NCBI RefSeq assembly: GCF_028389875.1
Contig: NC_084665.1
Location: 96,143,435-96,207,434, forward strand
DNA length: 64,000 nt
Source: Rhea pennata
Taxonomy: Eukaryota > Chordata > Aves > Rheiformes > Rheidae
Direction: 5' to 3'
Below the pieces are notes generated by a model. It searched no databases. It saw only the letters and a list, made by a program, of their open reading frames with translations, and was not told the DNA's origin. The position numbers and the translations under genes were made by a program. Each line of letters begins with the position of its first letter. The stretch's first letter is position 1. Of this stretch, positions 50,757 to 63,600 are shown piece by piece.

Positions 50757-53700
50757 ATGGAGGGCGCAGGCGGCCGAGGGGCGAGCGGCGAGCGGGGGGC
50801 GGTCCCGCAGCGCGCCGCCAGCGGCCGGGGCAGGGGGGCGGCGGTGAGAGCCGGCGGCGCCTCCCGGGGCCGCCCCGGCGGCCACGCGCCCCGCCGAAGC
50901 GGACCCGCCGCCCGAGAGGGCTCCCTCGCGGGGCAGGGCGCCGCCGCCAGCGAGAGCGGCCCGGTCCGCGGCGGCCGAGCCCGCGCCGCGGAGACGGCAG
51001 CCGCTACCGACGGAGCGGAGCCGCCCGCTCCCCAGCCCAGGGCGGCCCGGCGGCGAGCGGCGGGGCCCGGCGCGGGGGGCGCCGCCGCCGGGGCCGCCTG
51101 CCCCGCGGCGGGAGCCGCGCCCCAGCGGCCGGCGGCGGGCGCCCTGCGGCTGCGGGAGGTGCTGTCGCAGCTCAGCCTGGACCGGCAGGACGTGTCGGAG
51201 GCGTCGAGGCTGGTGAACCAGGTGGTCACGCAGCTCCTGCAGGCTATCCGCAGCAGGGAGGGCAGCTTCGGCTCCCTCGAGAGGTTCAGCGCCGGCAGCT
51301 ACTACGAGCACGTCAAGGTGGGTGACGGCCTGGCCGCGCCGCCCCGGCCCCGCGGCCAGCCGGGCACTCGGGGTGGGGGGACCGGCCAGTGCCGCAGCAA
51401 GGTGAGGTGGAAAACGGAGCTTTGGCTGGCTGCGCCCCGGGACAAGGGGCCCGACAAGCAACTGCGAAGGGAGGCAGCTGCGCACTGCTCTCTTAGGCAT
51501 AACTAACTGCAGGTTACGTACAAAGGGGTTGGCCGTTTCTGATGAGAAACGGCTTTAACGTTTACCATGTTAAAATCAGTTGCACATAAATACTTATTAA
51601 AAGACGTATCTATAGTAAGCAACACTATATGAAGAGAACTCACTGAAACATCACAGCGAGCCCCCGGCTTTAGGCAGCACGCTGGTAAAGATCAAAGACG
51701 CTCTGCATCTCTGCTGAGCAGTGTCAACTGCTGCCTGAGACAGCTGCTCTTTCTCAGCACCGTGTAAGAGGCACTGGGTTTCTATCTTGTTTATAGATGT
51801 TTTGATAGCTCAGAGTTCAACTTTGCCACTTTTGCAAAAAGCAGGAGCACTAGCAATAGTAATAATTTCTGGTTCCGGCTCAGTCCAAAAGATGAAACAT
51901 TCAGGACATCTTGTACCAGTTTCAGGCACAGCAATGCATTTTTTTCCACACAGCTGATTCCTACATGCAAAAGGAAGACTGGCAAAGATCAGAATTTATG
52001 CATTACACAGAACAGTAAGAATCTTACAGCTCTTAAAAACCAAGACATTGAAAAAGTGAGAGAGGAACTGTTACCAGTAGATTGCTCTTCTCCACTTAAA
52101 TGCACACCAGTCTGCTTTAATAGAAATCCACAGAAATAAGCTCATTCCACGCCAGACATGGGAAATATCCCAAGGCACTTGTAGATAAAACCTAAACCGG
52201 GATGAAAACATTAAAAGGGTTAAGCCTGAACTGCACAGATAAAATCTAAACTGCACATTCGATACTGTATTCTTGTGCTCGATACTGTATTCTTGTGCTT
52301 TGCAGATATCTGAACCAAATGAGTTTGACATCATGCTTACAATGCCTGTTACACGACTTCAGCTTGATGAGTGCGATGGCACTGGAGCGTTTTATTATCT
52401 AACATTCAAAAGAAATCCAAAAGAAAAGTATTTGAGTAAGTTTTTAGATGAAGATGGAAAGTTATCAGCCTTAAAAATGCTTGAAGCACTAAGAAAAATT
52501 ATTAAAGAAGAAGTAAAAAACATAAAAAGTAAGTACTGAGTGAACAAGTTTCACCTAGGAATGCTAAAAATCCAATCAAACTGCACATATGCATTGCTTT
52601 GTTGTTGATGAAATCTATTTTTCCCCCAATCCAACATAGTTAAAAAGGCAAGGAACTCTCCCTCCTTACCTCATGTTTGTTCTTGTTCTAAGAATCACCA
52701 CAAACACATCAGAGGTAATTATGTTATGCAGTTAATACAATGATCTGTTATGCAATCCTCTTTCTACGTGAAAACAATATTCAGCAAACAAATGCAGTGG
52801 TTTGAACAGAGGCAGCAGTTAGCGCAGAAAGTACACAGGAAGATGCAAGAAGGCATCTTTGTTTGCGGTCTTAGTGGTGCCCACTTCCACAAACATGGTC
52901 ATGACATGCTCGTCTGTAGCTCTTGGAGTTGCTGCATCAGCTATATCGGAAGCTTCGACCCATACACACCACCTGACAGCAGATGCAGCTCTACAGGTCT
53001 CGGGCTGCAGGGGGTGCTTGGGGCCTCTCCATGAGGCCTGGACTGACAGTCAGCTCTCCTGCCGTGAAGATGAGGAGATAGACAAGGCATTCTTGGAGAC
53101 TATACTGCTCTAGGAGCCCAGTCCCTCACAGCAGAGGAGTTGCTGGAGGGCTCTGTGCCAAGTGAAACAGCACATCACTACACTGTAGAAAGGGGCTGGA
53201 AACTGGTCACATCTCGTGGGAGGAGAAAGGCCCCTACTCCTCCTGAAGACCTGCACTTGCAGTTGAAGAATTGGCTTAGCGCCCTCCAAGATGAGGAGGA
53301 GCTGCACATGGCTTCAGGGGAAGCAACTGGACCATCAGACACTGTGCCTTGCAGGAACACTTGGAAGAAGCGATAAATGATTGTCGTAGGTGACTCCCTG
53401 CTGTGGGGGACAGAAGCACCTATCTGCCGACCAGAGCTCTTGTCTAGAGAGGTTTGCTGCTTGCCAGCAACTTGTATACAAGATGCTTGACAGCAATTTG
53501 TATACAAGATGTCATTGAAAGACTGCCAAGGCTTGTCCACATGTCAGATTAGTACCTTCTACTGCTCTTTCACGTGCGTGTTAATTACACCAAGGACAAA
53601 TTGGAAACAATCGAGCAGGATTTCAGAGCTCTGGACATGGTGGTCAAGGGTCTGCAAGCCCAAGTGATCTTCTCAATCCTGTCAATGAGGAGGAAGGATA

Positions 53701-56700
53701 GGAGAAGGAGTAGATGGATTTTCCAAGTTAACAACTGTCTGCGCTGCTGATGTCAGCAAGAGGGTTTTGGTTTCTATGATCATGGGACAGGTGTCTGAAG
53801 ATCAGCAACTGACAGGGAGAAATGGGATTCACCTCATTAAGTGAAGCACATGTGTCTCTGCCAACAGGTTGGCCAGCCTGGTAAAGAGGGCTTTAAACTA
53901 TGAAGGATTGGGGAAGGGGAGGGTTATAAGGACAGGGTAGTCAACAAAACACAGCTGAAGTCGGGAGGCTTCCAGCACGTGCCTGCAGCTGGGGATGTGC
54001 ATATGAGACATGGCTATGGGGGATCCCCTTGCACCCCTCCTGGGAAGCCTGCATGCACCTCTGTGAAATGCCTGTACACCAATGCATGCAGCATGGGGAA
54101 TAAACAGTAGGAACTGGAGATCTGTGTGTGGTCTCAGGGCCATGATCTCATTGCAGTTGCAGAGGCATGGTGGGATAGCTCGCATGACTGGAATGCTGCC
54201 ATGGATGGCTATGTGCTTTTTAGGAAAGACAGGCCAGGAAGGTGAGGTGGTGGAGTTGCTCTTTATGTGAGAGAGCAACTGCAATGTATTGAGCTCTGCC
54301 TAAGGGTGGATGAAGAGCCGGCTGAGAGCTTAAGGGGGATGGTTAAAGGGCAGGCTAACATGGGGGACACTGTTGTGGGTGTCTGCTACAGGCCACCTCA
54401 TCAGGAAGAGGAAGTCGATGAGACCTTCTACAAAGGTCTACAAACAGCTTGAAGCAGCCTCATAATCATAGGCCCTGGTTTTCATGGGGGACTTCAACTA
54501 CCCTGCTATCTGCTGGAAGGACAACACAGCTAGGCACAAATAGTCCAGGAGGCTACTGCAGATGATAACTTTTTGACACAGGTGGCAGAGGAGCCAATGA
54601 GAAGGGGTGTCCTGCTGGACCCTGCACTATCCAACAAAGAAGGACTGGTTGGAGATGCGAAGGTTAGGGGCAGCCTTGGCTGCAGTGACCATGAGATGGT
54701 GGAGTTCTGGATCCTGCATGGAGGAAGCAGGGCAATAAGCAGGTTTGTAACCCTGGACCTCAGGAGAGCAAATTTTGGCCTCTTCAAAGACCTACTTGGA
54801 GAAATCCGATGAGTAAGGGTCCTAGAAGGAAGGGAGGTCCAACAGAGCTGGCTAGTATTCAGGCATCACTTCCTCCAAACTCAAAAGCGGTGCATTCCAA
54901 GGAGAAGGAGCCCAGCAAATCGGTGCAGGAGACCTGCGTGGATGAACAAGGAGCTCCTGCCAAAACTCAGACAGAAGAAGAAAGTACACAGAATGTGGAA
55001 GAGGGGACAGGCTACTTGGGAGGAATATAAGAATGTTGATGGAGTATATAGGGATGCAACGAGGAAGCCTAAGGTGCATTTGGAATTAAATCTGGCAAGA
55101 GATGTCAGGGACAGCAAGAATGGCTTCTTCAAATACATCAGTAGCAAGAGGAGGACTAGGGAAAATGTGGGCCCACTGCTGAATAGGGAGGGGGCCCTGG
55201 TGACAAGGGATACAGAGAAGGCAGAATTACTGAATGCCTTCTTTGCTTCAGTCTTCACTGCTGAGGGCAGCCCGCAGGAATCCTAGAGCCTGGAGGCAAG
55301 GGAGAGTCTGGAGAAGGGAAGACTTTCCTTTGGTTGAGGAGGATAGGATTAGAGATCCTCTGGGCAAGCCTGAAATCCACAAATCCACGGGCCTGGATGC
55401 CACAGGTACTGAGGGAGCTGGCAGATGTTGTTGTATCATCTTTGAAAGGTCCTGGAGAACTGGAGAGGTGCCTGAGGACTGGAAAAAAGCCAATGATGTC
55501 ACTTGTCTTCAAAAAAAGGGGCAAGAAGGATGACCCAGGCAACTACAGGCCAGTCAGCCTCACTTCCATCCCTGGAAAGGGGATGGAACAGCTCATTTTG
55601 GATGTCATCTCTAAGTATATGGAGAAAAAGATGATCAGAGGTAGTCCGCATGGATTCACCAAGGGGAAATTGTGCTTAACCAACTTCATAGCCTTCTGTG
55701 ATGGAATGACTGGCTGGGTCGTTCCCAGGGTGAGGGGAGAGCAGTGGGCGTTGTGTACCTTGACTTCAGCAAGGCTTTTGACACTGTCTCCCATAACATC
55801 CTCCTAGAGAAGCTCAGGAAGGGTGGGTTAGATGAGTGGACAGTGAGTGGATTAAGAACTGGCTGGAAGGCAGAGCTCAGAGGGTCGTCATCAGTGGTGT
55901 GGAGTCCAGTTGGAGGCCTGTGGCTAGTGCTGTCCCCCAGGGCTCAGTACTGGGTCCCATCCTGTTCAACTTTTTCATCAGTGACCTGGATGAGGGGACG
56001 GAGTGCCTCCTCAGCAAGTTTGCTGATGATCCCAAGCTGGGAGGAGTGGTGATCCACCTGAGGGCTGTGCTGCCATTCAGAGAGACCTGGGTATGCTGGA
56101 GAGCTGAGTGGAGAGGAATCTCATAAGCAAGAGCAAGTGCATAGTCCTGCACCTAGGGAGGAATAACTCCATGCATCAATGCAGGTTGGGGAAAGACCAC
56201 ATGGAAAGCAGGCCTGCAGAGGACCTGGGAGTGCTGGTGGATGACAAGTTGTCCATGAGCCAGCAATGTGCCCTTGTGGCCAGGAAGGCCAATGCTCTCC
56301 TGGGGTGCATTAGGAAGACTGTTGCCAACAAGTCAAAGAAGGTGATCCTACCCTCTGCTTAGCCCTGGTGAGGCCTCATCTCGAGTCCTGTGTCCAGTTC
56401 TGGGTTGCCCAGTACAAGAGAGACATGGAGCTACAGGAGAGAATCCAGCAGAGGGCTACGAAGACAATCAGAGGGCTGAAGCATCTGCCCTATGAGGAAC
56501 GGCTGCAAAAGCTGGGCCTGTTTAACCTGGAGAAGACTGAGAAGGGACCTTATTGTTGTATACAGATATTTTAAGAGAGGGTGTTAAGGAGATGGAGCCG
56601 AACTCTTTTCAGTGGCGCCACGTGACAGGACACAAGGCAACAGACAAACTGAAACACAGGAAGTTCCGCCTGAACAAACGGAAGAACTTCTTTCCTGTGA

Positions 56701-59700
56701 GAGTGACAGAGCCCTGGCACAGGTTGCCGAGAGAGGTTGTGGAGTCTCCTTCTCTAGAGATATTCAAAGCCCACCTGGATGCAACCCTGTCTAACATGCT
56801 CTAGGTGACCCTGCTTGAGCAGGGGAGTTCGACTAGATGATCTCCAAAGGTCCCTTCCAAGCTCAGCTATTCTGTCATTCACAGTTCAGTATTAACAGAG
56901 GATAACAGTCCCATGTTTGTTACTTTCTAAGTGGCCTGAACGCATCTGCCTTACGCAGAGAGCTATCTACCTTTTTGGTAGCAAGAGCATTCTTTTATGA
57001 ATTACCTATGTTTGTGCACTTTCAGTATATTGCTCTTTTTCTGGAAAGTCTTGAGAAACTTTGTGACGATGTCTTCATTTTTCATGTTTTCCACAGAAAG
57101 CAACTCATTAGAAAACACTGTCTACAGACAGCCTCTCACTTAGATTCAGGAATACAGGCAGTCACGTAAATACATCAACTCAACAAGTGTTCCTTATTTT
57201 AGGGTAGAACTCCTCCATAATCCTTAATCTTTTATTTAAAAGCATGTATTTTAATAAAATATTAATGCGGAAGTAATCATTTCACTAATCCTACAGGATA
57301 GTGTGTCAGTGATTGCACCTAGCTATTTCCTTTGACAGATATAAATTCTCATTAAGTAAAAATCTTAATAGTCTTCAAAAAAATGTTTCTTCCAATATGA
57401 GAAAAGATCAATTTCTTTTTTGTTACCAGATACGGAAGTAACCGTGACAAGAAAAAAGGCTGGAAGCCCTGCAATAACACTTCAGATCAAAAAGCCTCCA
57501 GCAGAAATCTCAGTGGACATCATCTTGGCTTTAGAAGTTCAGCACAGCTGGCCTCCTAGCACAAAGAATGGCCTTCCTATTGAACAATGGCTAGGAAGAA
57601 AAGTCAGGAGAGACTTCAGAAATGAAAAGCTTTATTTAGTAGCCAAACAAAACAAAGAAGAAAAAGTGTTAAGAGGTATCTCAAATACAGACAATAAGCC
57701 TATGTTGTGACATACCTTTTCTTCAACTTGATTGCTTACAACTGCTATAAAATGGGCATCCACATTCTATTTATTACTGTGTCTTCAGGGTACAGATCTT
57801 TATTTTATCCTGACACTTCCAAATGAAAGACAACTGAAAACCTTCTTTAAAACATCAGATTTGTGACATTGCTCAACTTGTACTGAAACCTAAAAACAAA
57901 ACTGCTGTGCCAGACGGTATACTATCCATTCCTAACAGCATTATTTTATATTGACTGACACACGAATATGGATCTTCCCTATGATAGTGGTGTACTTAAC
58001 AGCAATATCCACTCCTCTGCTTTGTAAGAATTTATGATTTCTAAAAAGCCAAAAGAACATCCCTCTAAATGGGTCTGTTCACACAGTCCCAAATCACATA
58101 CTTCTACACAGAGTATTCTACACAGAGTACTCTACAAAGAGTATTTACACTTTTCTGTCAAGATACCACTGGAGCTTAATGAGAAACACTGTATCACTAA
58201 TATGTAACTTTTGTTCAGATAACACTCACTACATGCCTACATCAGTTTGTAGAAACCACCCCAGCTTGACGCTGGATTATGAGAATAGTCTATTTTAGCA
58301 AAAAGAGTTGAGGCAGCTTGGTATTTTTTTAATTAGCATAGCCATTTCATACAATGCCAAATAAAGGTCATTACTGCTCTGCTGGGCTGTCTCTTCCAGT
58401 GAAAATGAAATGTAAATAGTAACTAAAAAAATGGGGGAGATAAACAGTCTAACTTATGTGAGAAAGACAAACATAATTGTTGGTTTACAAAAAAAGTGAG
58501 CTGAGCTATATTGATTTTTTCTTTCAGAAACATGAACAGAAGAACAAAAGGAATGCTTTAAGAATTACCTAAGACAAGCTCATGAACATATTAAAAGCAC
58601 AGTAATTAGAAATTTATACCAATCATCAAGATTTGTTTATTCAAAAAAAAAAAAAAAAGGTTAAATGGTAAGGCTGATAATACAGAACAAAATTTGAAGT
58701 AGTAATTTCTGTGGATTATGTTCAGCCCCCAAATTATGTTCAGCAAATGCAGGGAAATTCAGAATTAAGCTTAATTTCAAAGTGAATCCAAACATCCTTA
58801 AGAAAGGGAATATAGTTAGAGCAGTCAAATGATTAACTCTGCCCTATATTAAAACAGTCCAATTGTGATTGCGTAGAGTGGCAGGGGAATTAAGGAGGAA
58901 CTAATTAGTTACAGTCTTTGCTGAATTAATATTTCTTTTTAAGAGTACAAAGAAATTGCTGATATTCTAAAATCAAATTAAAAATGTCTTTTTTGTTAGT
59001 TATAGACAGCAATACTACGACTGCGTTTCAATTTAACGATCTTCTACTCAACACTTTAGGAAACACTTGGCGACTGTCTTTTTCACATATTGAAAAGCAA
59101 ATTATGACAAACCACGGCAGCACAAAGACATGTTGTGAATCTGATGGAGTAAAATGTTGTAGGTTGGTATTTCATATGAATATTTTATTTTAAGCTTGTT
59201 TGAGTCATAATACTATCTAGGCACTGTTTCAGTTTAACATTTAAATTAAGAAGAATTTGTTATAAGAGTAATTAAACTCATAAAAGGGAGCGAGAATTAG
59301 TGCTTAAAAGCCTCATTCTTGCATCTCTATTCTACAGTAGACAGTAGTACAAACTTTCATGCCTCTCTGAATATGTCTGAATTCCATGCAGTCAATGAGT
59401 GATGGAAGCAGGTTACATTGCAGGTTTAGGCTCCAAATTTGGCTTACAAAGTACCCTGATGTGATTTCTCAGGTACTCTTTCCTAAACCTAGTCCTATTT
59501 AGAAAAATTAGCTCAAATAGATGACTCAGCTTTCTGTGCTTTGGGAACAAATTACATTTCCTACCAAGGCAATTTTTAAATGATGGTTTTAAATGATGGC
59601 AAGAGAAGAATGGTTGAGTGGGATCAGGATCAATAAATACTATTTTTCACTAATACTGGGTTCCACAGGAAGAACAAAAACACATCTTGTACAGAGTATA

Positions 59701-60652
59701 CTTAAAACAACTTCTCCAGTTTACTTGATTCAATACCAGATCCAATTAAACGGAGAAAGTCAACAAGAGTAACAACTGATACATAATCCTTTATTTTTGC
59801 TTTTTGAATATTATCAGACATGCTCTGCCCCTGCCTACCAGTGTATAAAACTACACCTCTCCATCTTACTGATTATCATACCACAGGAATGTGGCCATAT
59901 TCCCTTCAGTCTAAAGCAAAAAGGGCAGCTTTAACCTCCAGCAGTCCAAGTTCACATCACATCTAGTGGTATCTGCAGCAGGCAGACTATGCTGCTGAGC
60001 ACACTGCTGACCAGCACTTTCTACTTCTGTGTTGCTATGGATGCCAGAGAAAATTAGGTTCATGCAAAAACCCTACTTCTTAAGGTAGAAATACTTCATA
60101 GTTAGGATTACATAAATTCATATGCAGTACTTCTAGGACTATCTAGCCTATTACTGCACTTTTACTTTCAGGTTTTATACAAAACATTATTGAAAATATT
60201 ATTCTGTTACAGTAAGAGCATTTTTATTGCCTTCATGAATAAGGTGCATCTTAGATATCTGGAACTGACTATGTAGGAAATACTTAATCAATTCTTTTTT
60301 ATTTAACAGGAAAGATTGTCTTAAACTTTTGAAGTATCTGCTAGAGCAACTTAAAACAAAACATAAAAAACAGTTGGAAAAAATCTGTTCGTATCACGTC
60401 AAAACTGCGTTTTTCCACTCATGCGTCATTTGGCCACATGATGAAGATTGGCAGTGGGCAGACCTGGATTGCTGCTTTCATCAATATCTGAAGTATTTTC
60501 TGGATTGCCTGCAAAATTCTCAACTTCCACACTTTTTTATCCCTCAGTACAATTTACTCGGCATGAATGATAAAGCAAGCAATGACTTCCTTTCAAGGGA
60601 AATAAACTATCAGATTAACAACAGATTCCCAATATTTCAGAAGGACAATTAA
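50757..60652 (+). CDS. CGAS: CGAS, cyclic GMP-AMP synthase, complete
   Basis: cGAS binds cytosolic double-stranded DNA and makes 2'3'-cGAMP from ATP and GTP, which activates STING. Coding exons: 50757-51317, 52306-52528, 57430-57675, 59060-59162, 60310-60652; 491 codons plus TAA (human 522). The start has a perfect GCCGCCATGG context. Residues 1 to about 140 are low-complexity, Arg/Ala/Gly-rich, as in the disordered DNA-binding N-terminus. The catalytic core follows: AGSYYEHVK with Gly180-Ser181, NEFDI with Glu193 and Asp195, and EISVDI with Asp291 (human G212/S213, E225/D227, D319). The zinc thumb HX5CCX6C is complete: His362, Cys368, Cys369, Cys376 (human H390, C396, C397, C404). Lys366 matches human K394, and Ser274 in AGSPAI matches human phosphosite S305. 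A three-residue insertion precedes the third catalytic Asp. Exon 4 uses a weak GTTGGT donor. No break is seen; it should be active. Confidence 0.97.
52260..52299 (+). repeat. CGAS: 20-bp perfect tandem duplication at the CGAS exon 2 acceptor
   Basis: The unit CGATACTGTATTCTTGTGCT occurs twice in a row (52260-52279, 52280-52299). It ends six bases before exon 2 (TTGCAG acceptor at 52300-52305). The duplicated unit supplies the pyrimidine-rich tract and a possible branch region (ATACTGT), so the acceptor has duplicated 3' splice-site context. Confidence 0.95.
53140..53880 (+). pseudogene. CR1 ORF1 remnant with SGNH/GDSL esterase block
   Basis: The piece at 53377-53490 reads [19 protein letters not shown], matching the first block of the esterase-like domain known in CR1 ORF1 (Gly-Asp-Ser-Leu near 53389-53400). 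A stop codon lies directly before the Met, and the frame is lost after the tandem duplication of GTATACAAGATG-containing sequence (53465-53485 and 53491-53511). It is clearly dead. The exact ORF1 limits cannot be set by eye. Confidence 0.7.
54060..56804 (+). pseudogene. CR1 ORF2 remnant (endonuclease plus reverse transcriptase), broken
   Basis: An APE-type endonuclease start ([12 protein letters not shown], then an in-frame TAG, then [12 protein letters not shown]) begins near 54070. [17 protein letters not shown] follows near 54370-54415, and the linker [18 protein letters not shown] near 54945. RT pieces in alternating frames follow: [25 protein letters not shown] (about 55750), [17 protein letters not shown] and [10 protein letters not shown] (about 55945-56045). 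The C-terminal pieces are GLFNLEKTE and LDATLSNML (ends 56804). Multiple frameshifts and stops prevent a full product. Both copies here carry FADDPKL. Confidence 0.88.
58104..58145. repeat. three tandem 14-bp units in CGAS intron 3
   Basis: CTACACAGAGTATT, CTACACAGAGTACT and CTACAAAGAGTATT follow each other without a gap. It is a small minisatellite in the intron between CGAS coding exons 3 and 4. Confidence 0.85.
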
Positions 60653-63600
60653 AAACATTATTTACAATATCTACATGAAATCCCTGACAAATCTGCCTAT
60701 TTAAAAATAGATGACTACCAGCATAAGTTATTTCTGAATAGTCTGGTAATATGGAAAACAGTAACAATCAAGAACAGTAAATTGCGTATTTCAATCACAC
60801 TATTTGGCCATAACTCTTAGAAGAAACACTATGTTTTAAGCGCTACTTTATCTTCCATGTCCAAATTAAGATATCACCTGCAAAATATCTTCAGGGTACA
60901 CTAAAGTGTACAGAACTTGCAAGAAAAAATTTGCTAGGTGCATTTTCTATAATTTCAAATATTAAGGCACTAGTGATATGGTAACCGAAGTAAAGAACAA
61001 CAGTTCTATTTTAAATGAAAATTCACTGCAGAATATGCAAAGTACTCTTTTACTTAAAAAAAAAAAAAAGCTGGATTGTAAGAGTCATTATAATTACTTT
61101 TACATAAAACAGAACTTCAGTGTCAAGAAGGTAGAGGAAAGCTGTAACAACATGTGGAACGTGAGAGCATCTGTTTCATTAAAGGTTTCAGATCAAGGAT
61201 TTCTTCAGTTCAAGGGGAGTCAATGAGCATCAACGAAAGCGATAAACAAAACACACACACAACCCCCAGAAGGGATTACTGGGGCAAAGACCAAGACCTA
61301 AAGCCTCCAGTCATTAACTGATGGGCCATTAGAAGAGTACAGATGTAAGTGGAGAGGATCCACCTGGACTTTTTAACTGATAAGGGGAAGACAAGACAAA
61401 TGTAAGGATTTGGGATACCTGAGGGGGCTTGTGGCCCTATACAAAATTTACTAAGAAACGTTTAGGAGAAGGTCCAAATATATATATAAAGGTCCAAATG
61501 TGTGTAAGCAGTTTGCAGACAGCAGCCTTGCTTGGTCACTGCAGTCTGTCTATTTTCTTATTAAATCCCTTCTTAACTATCTTTCTGTGTAATCTAACTA
61601 TCCTGTGCAAGTGCTATGAAGTGTAGGTGACAGCAACGGGAAACACAAGAGGCAAGTTGGGGCCATCAACTGGCAGGAGACTTCAGGTAACAGAAGCTCC
61701 TGCATCTGTTGCCAGCAACTGCAGCAAGAAAGGGTTCTAGCATCAGTCACTGGAGCAGGACCACAGGTCAGAGCACCTGCGCACCTGGGCTAGAGCACTG
61801 CATTTTCCCTTAACTGTGTCCGTGCAGTTGTGCTTGCGTGAATGCATGCCTGCGTGCTTTCCCCTAACCACGTGTGTGTCAAGTAGAAGGCCCAGAGTCT
61901 GAGCAAAGATGTTAGATGGGCAGAGGGCCCATGCTGATATTTGAGGGTTCTGCAAGTATGGGAGTGCTTGAGAAGAACGTGTGCATCTATTTGCTAGCAC
62001 GCATCAAGCTGGACTAGCTGAAAGGCAGGTAGGAGGCCTGCATTATGGCAAAGGGGGCTTGCTGTTTACATGAGCTGGTGCTACACATGGGTCCTGACAA
62101 AGGCAGTGCCTTGTTAGCCTCCACAGCTGGCCAAATTAGCACCCTCTTTGTACACGTGTCTGTCTCTGGGATACACACTCAGCTTCGTTACTGGTTGAAA
62201 GCACACACAGAAGAGCTCTGCATCCATCAGTCTGGGACAGACAGACCTCGAGGTCCTCACATGCACTTGGCTGGGCTTCCCAGAGAAATCCCCACATCTC
62301 AGAGCCACCAGAAGCAGCAGCCTTTTTAACATCCCTTAACAGAAATATTGGCACAGGACAGTCACCAGCACCACTGAGCACAGACAGAATATGGTAACGA
62401 GATATAATTATTTTCCTCAAGTAGCTTATTTTCTTGTCTAAGTCTTCAGAATTCTGTTGAAAATTAGCCTTTTCACTAGACTCCGCAAAGGAGGCAATTG
62501 TTATCCAGTGTGCTACACCTGAGGTTAGGACATGGAAAAAAAATGCAATGGGAACATAGCACAGATCAGCATTAGTGCCACAATATCAAGTGATTTTATC
62601 TCAAAACATTATGAAAGCCTGCTGCATCTAGTACATCATTAGTATTAGCCATGTTTTTGCACTGGAAATCCAGTAATGCCAGTTACTGTGGCAATAAGCA
62701 CTTGTGTGTAGATCCCTGTAGAAAAATACACATCATTTCCATCCATATCAAAGAATTTCCATTTGAGAGCTTAACAAAACCAAAATGCAGCACAACGCTG
62801 AAATTCTCCCAAAGACTTTTGTTTACCTTCATTCGCAAAACTCAAACATTGCAAAACAGGAACTTGGGCACAATTACCTTTTAGTTTATCCCGCTTTGTC
62901 TGAACAGCATTGATGGCTATAGTTTAGACAACTCTTCATTAACCTGCCCAGATAGAATACAGCTCAGTTTTTCTTACTTTGAAGAACATTAGGAAAAAAA
63001 ATAATAATGACATTCCCTACTTTTAAAATTTGGCAGTTGATAAATATTCAGCATTTGAGAACTGCTATGCTGTACGAAACTACATCTTTTGCTTTTCTTA
63101 AGGAAGCAGACATAGGAAGCCTGTTTTTTCAGCCTGTTTTTTAAAGACAAAATACCTATCAGCTTAAATAATGCCCATATTTCATCTCAATTATAAGAAG
63201 CGCCAGAAGAAACTTCAGAGAACTATCTTATTAAATATTCTCATTCACTGGATTTAGTTTATTAGTTTTGCATTTACTTATATGACACACGGAAGTAAAC
63301 ACAAGTTCAGACCAATGTCATTTGTATAGAAATAGCCCCTTCCCTTTTAACTTCCAAAGGGTAAAAGGATACTCCATTACCATTAGCAGTCTGCATTAAA
63401 AAAAAACCACCTTACATCCAAGTTTAAAATCTGAATCAACTTTGTCTGAAAGAAATAAAGCTGACCCTTCCAAGCTGCTCTTCATGACCTTGTTAGTATT
63501 TAACTCTGGTAAACTACTTCATCCCTCCCCCCACACCCCTTAAGCTAAAACAAGCAGCCATGAGGCCATGAACACAGACCTCTTGTCATGTGCTCCTCTC

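Larger units (their letters stand above)
52790..56876 (+). mobile_element. near-full-length CR1 LINE in CGAS intron 2, sense orientation
   Basis: About 4.1 kb within the intron 52529-57429. In order: a GC-richer 5' part (start uncertain, roughly 52760-52900), an ORF1 remnant with a GDSL esterase motif, an ORF2 remnant with endonuclease and reverse transcriptase, and a CR1 3' end at 56810-56876 (ACTAGATGATCTCCAAAGG, then CCCTTCC). Both ORFs carry stops and frameshifts. Most CR1 copies are short 3' pieces, so this length is uncommon. It is in the same orientation as CGAS and makes up most of the intron. Confidence 0.9.

Noticed and set aside
50092-51506. Open frames of 250-420 codons on both strands around the MTO1/CGAS starts
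   Set aside because: Only the frames continuing into MTO1 exon 1 (minus) and CGAS exon 1 (plus) have protein homology; the rest are GC-rich shadows.
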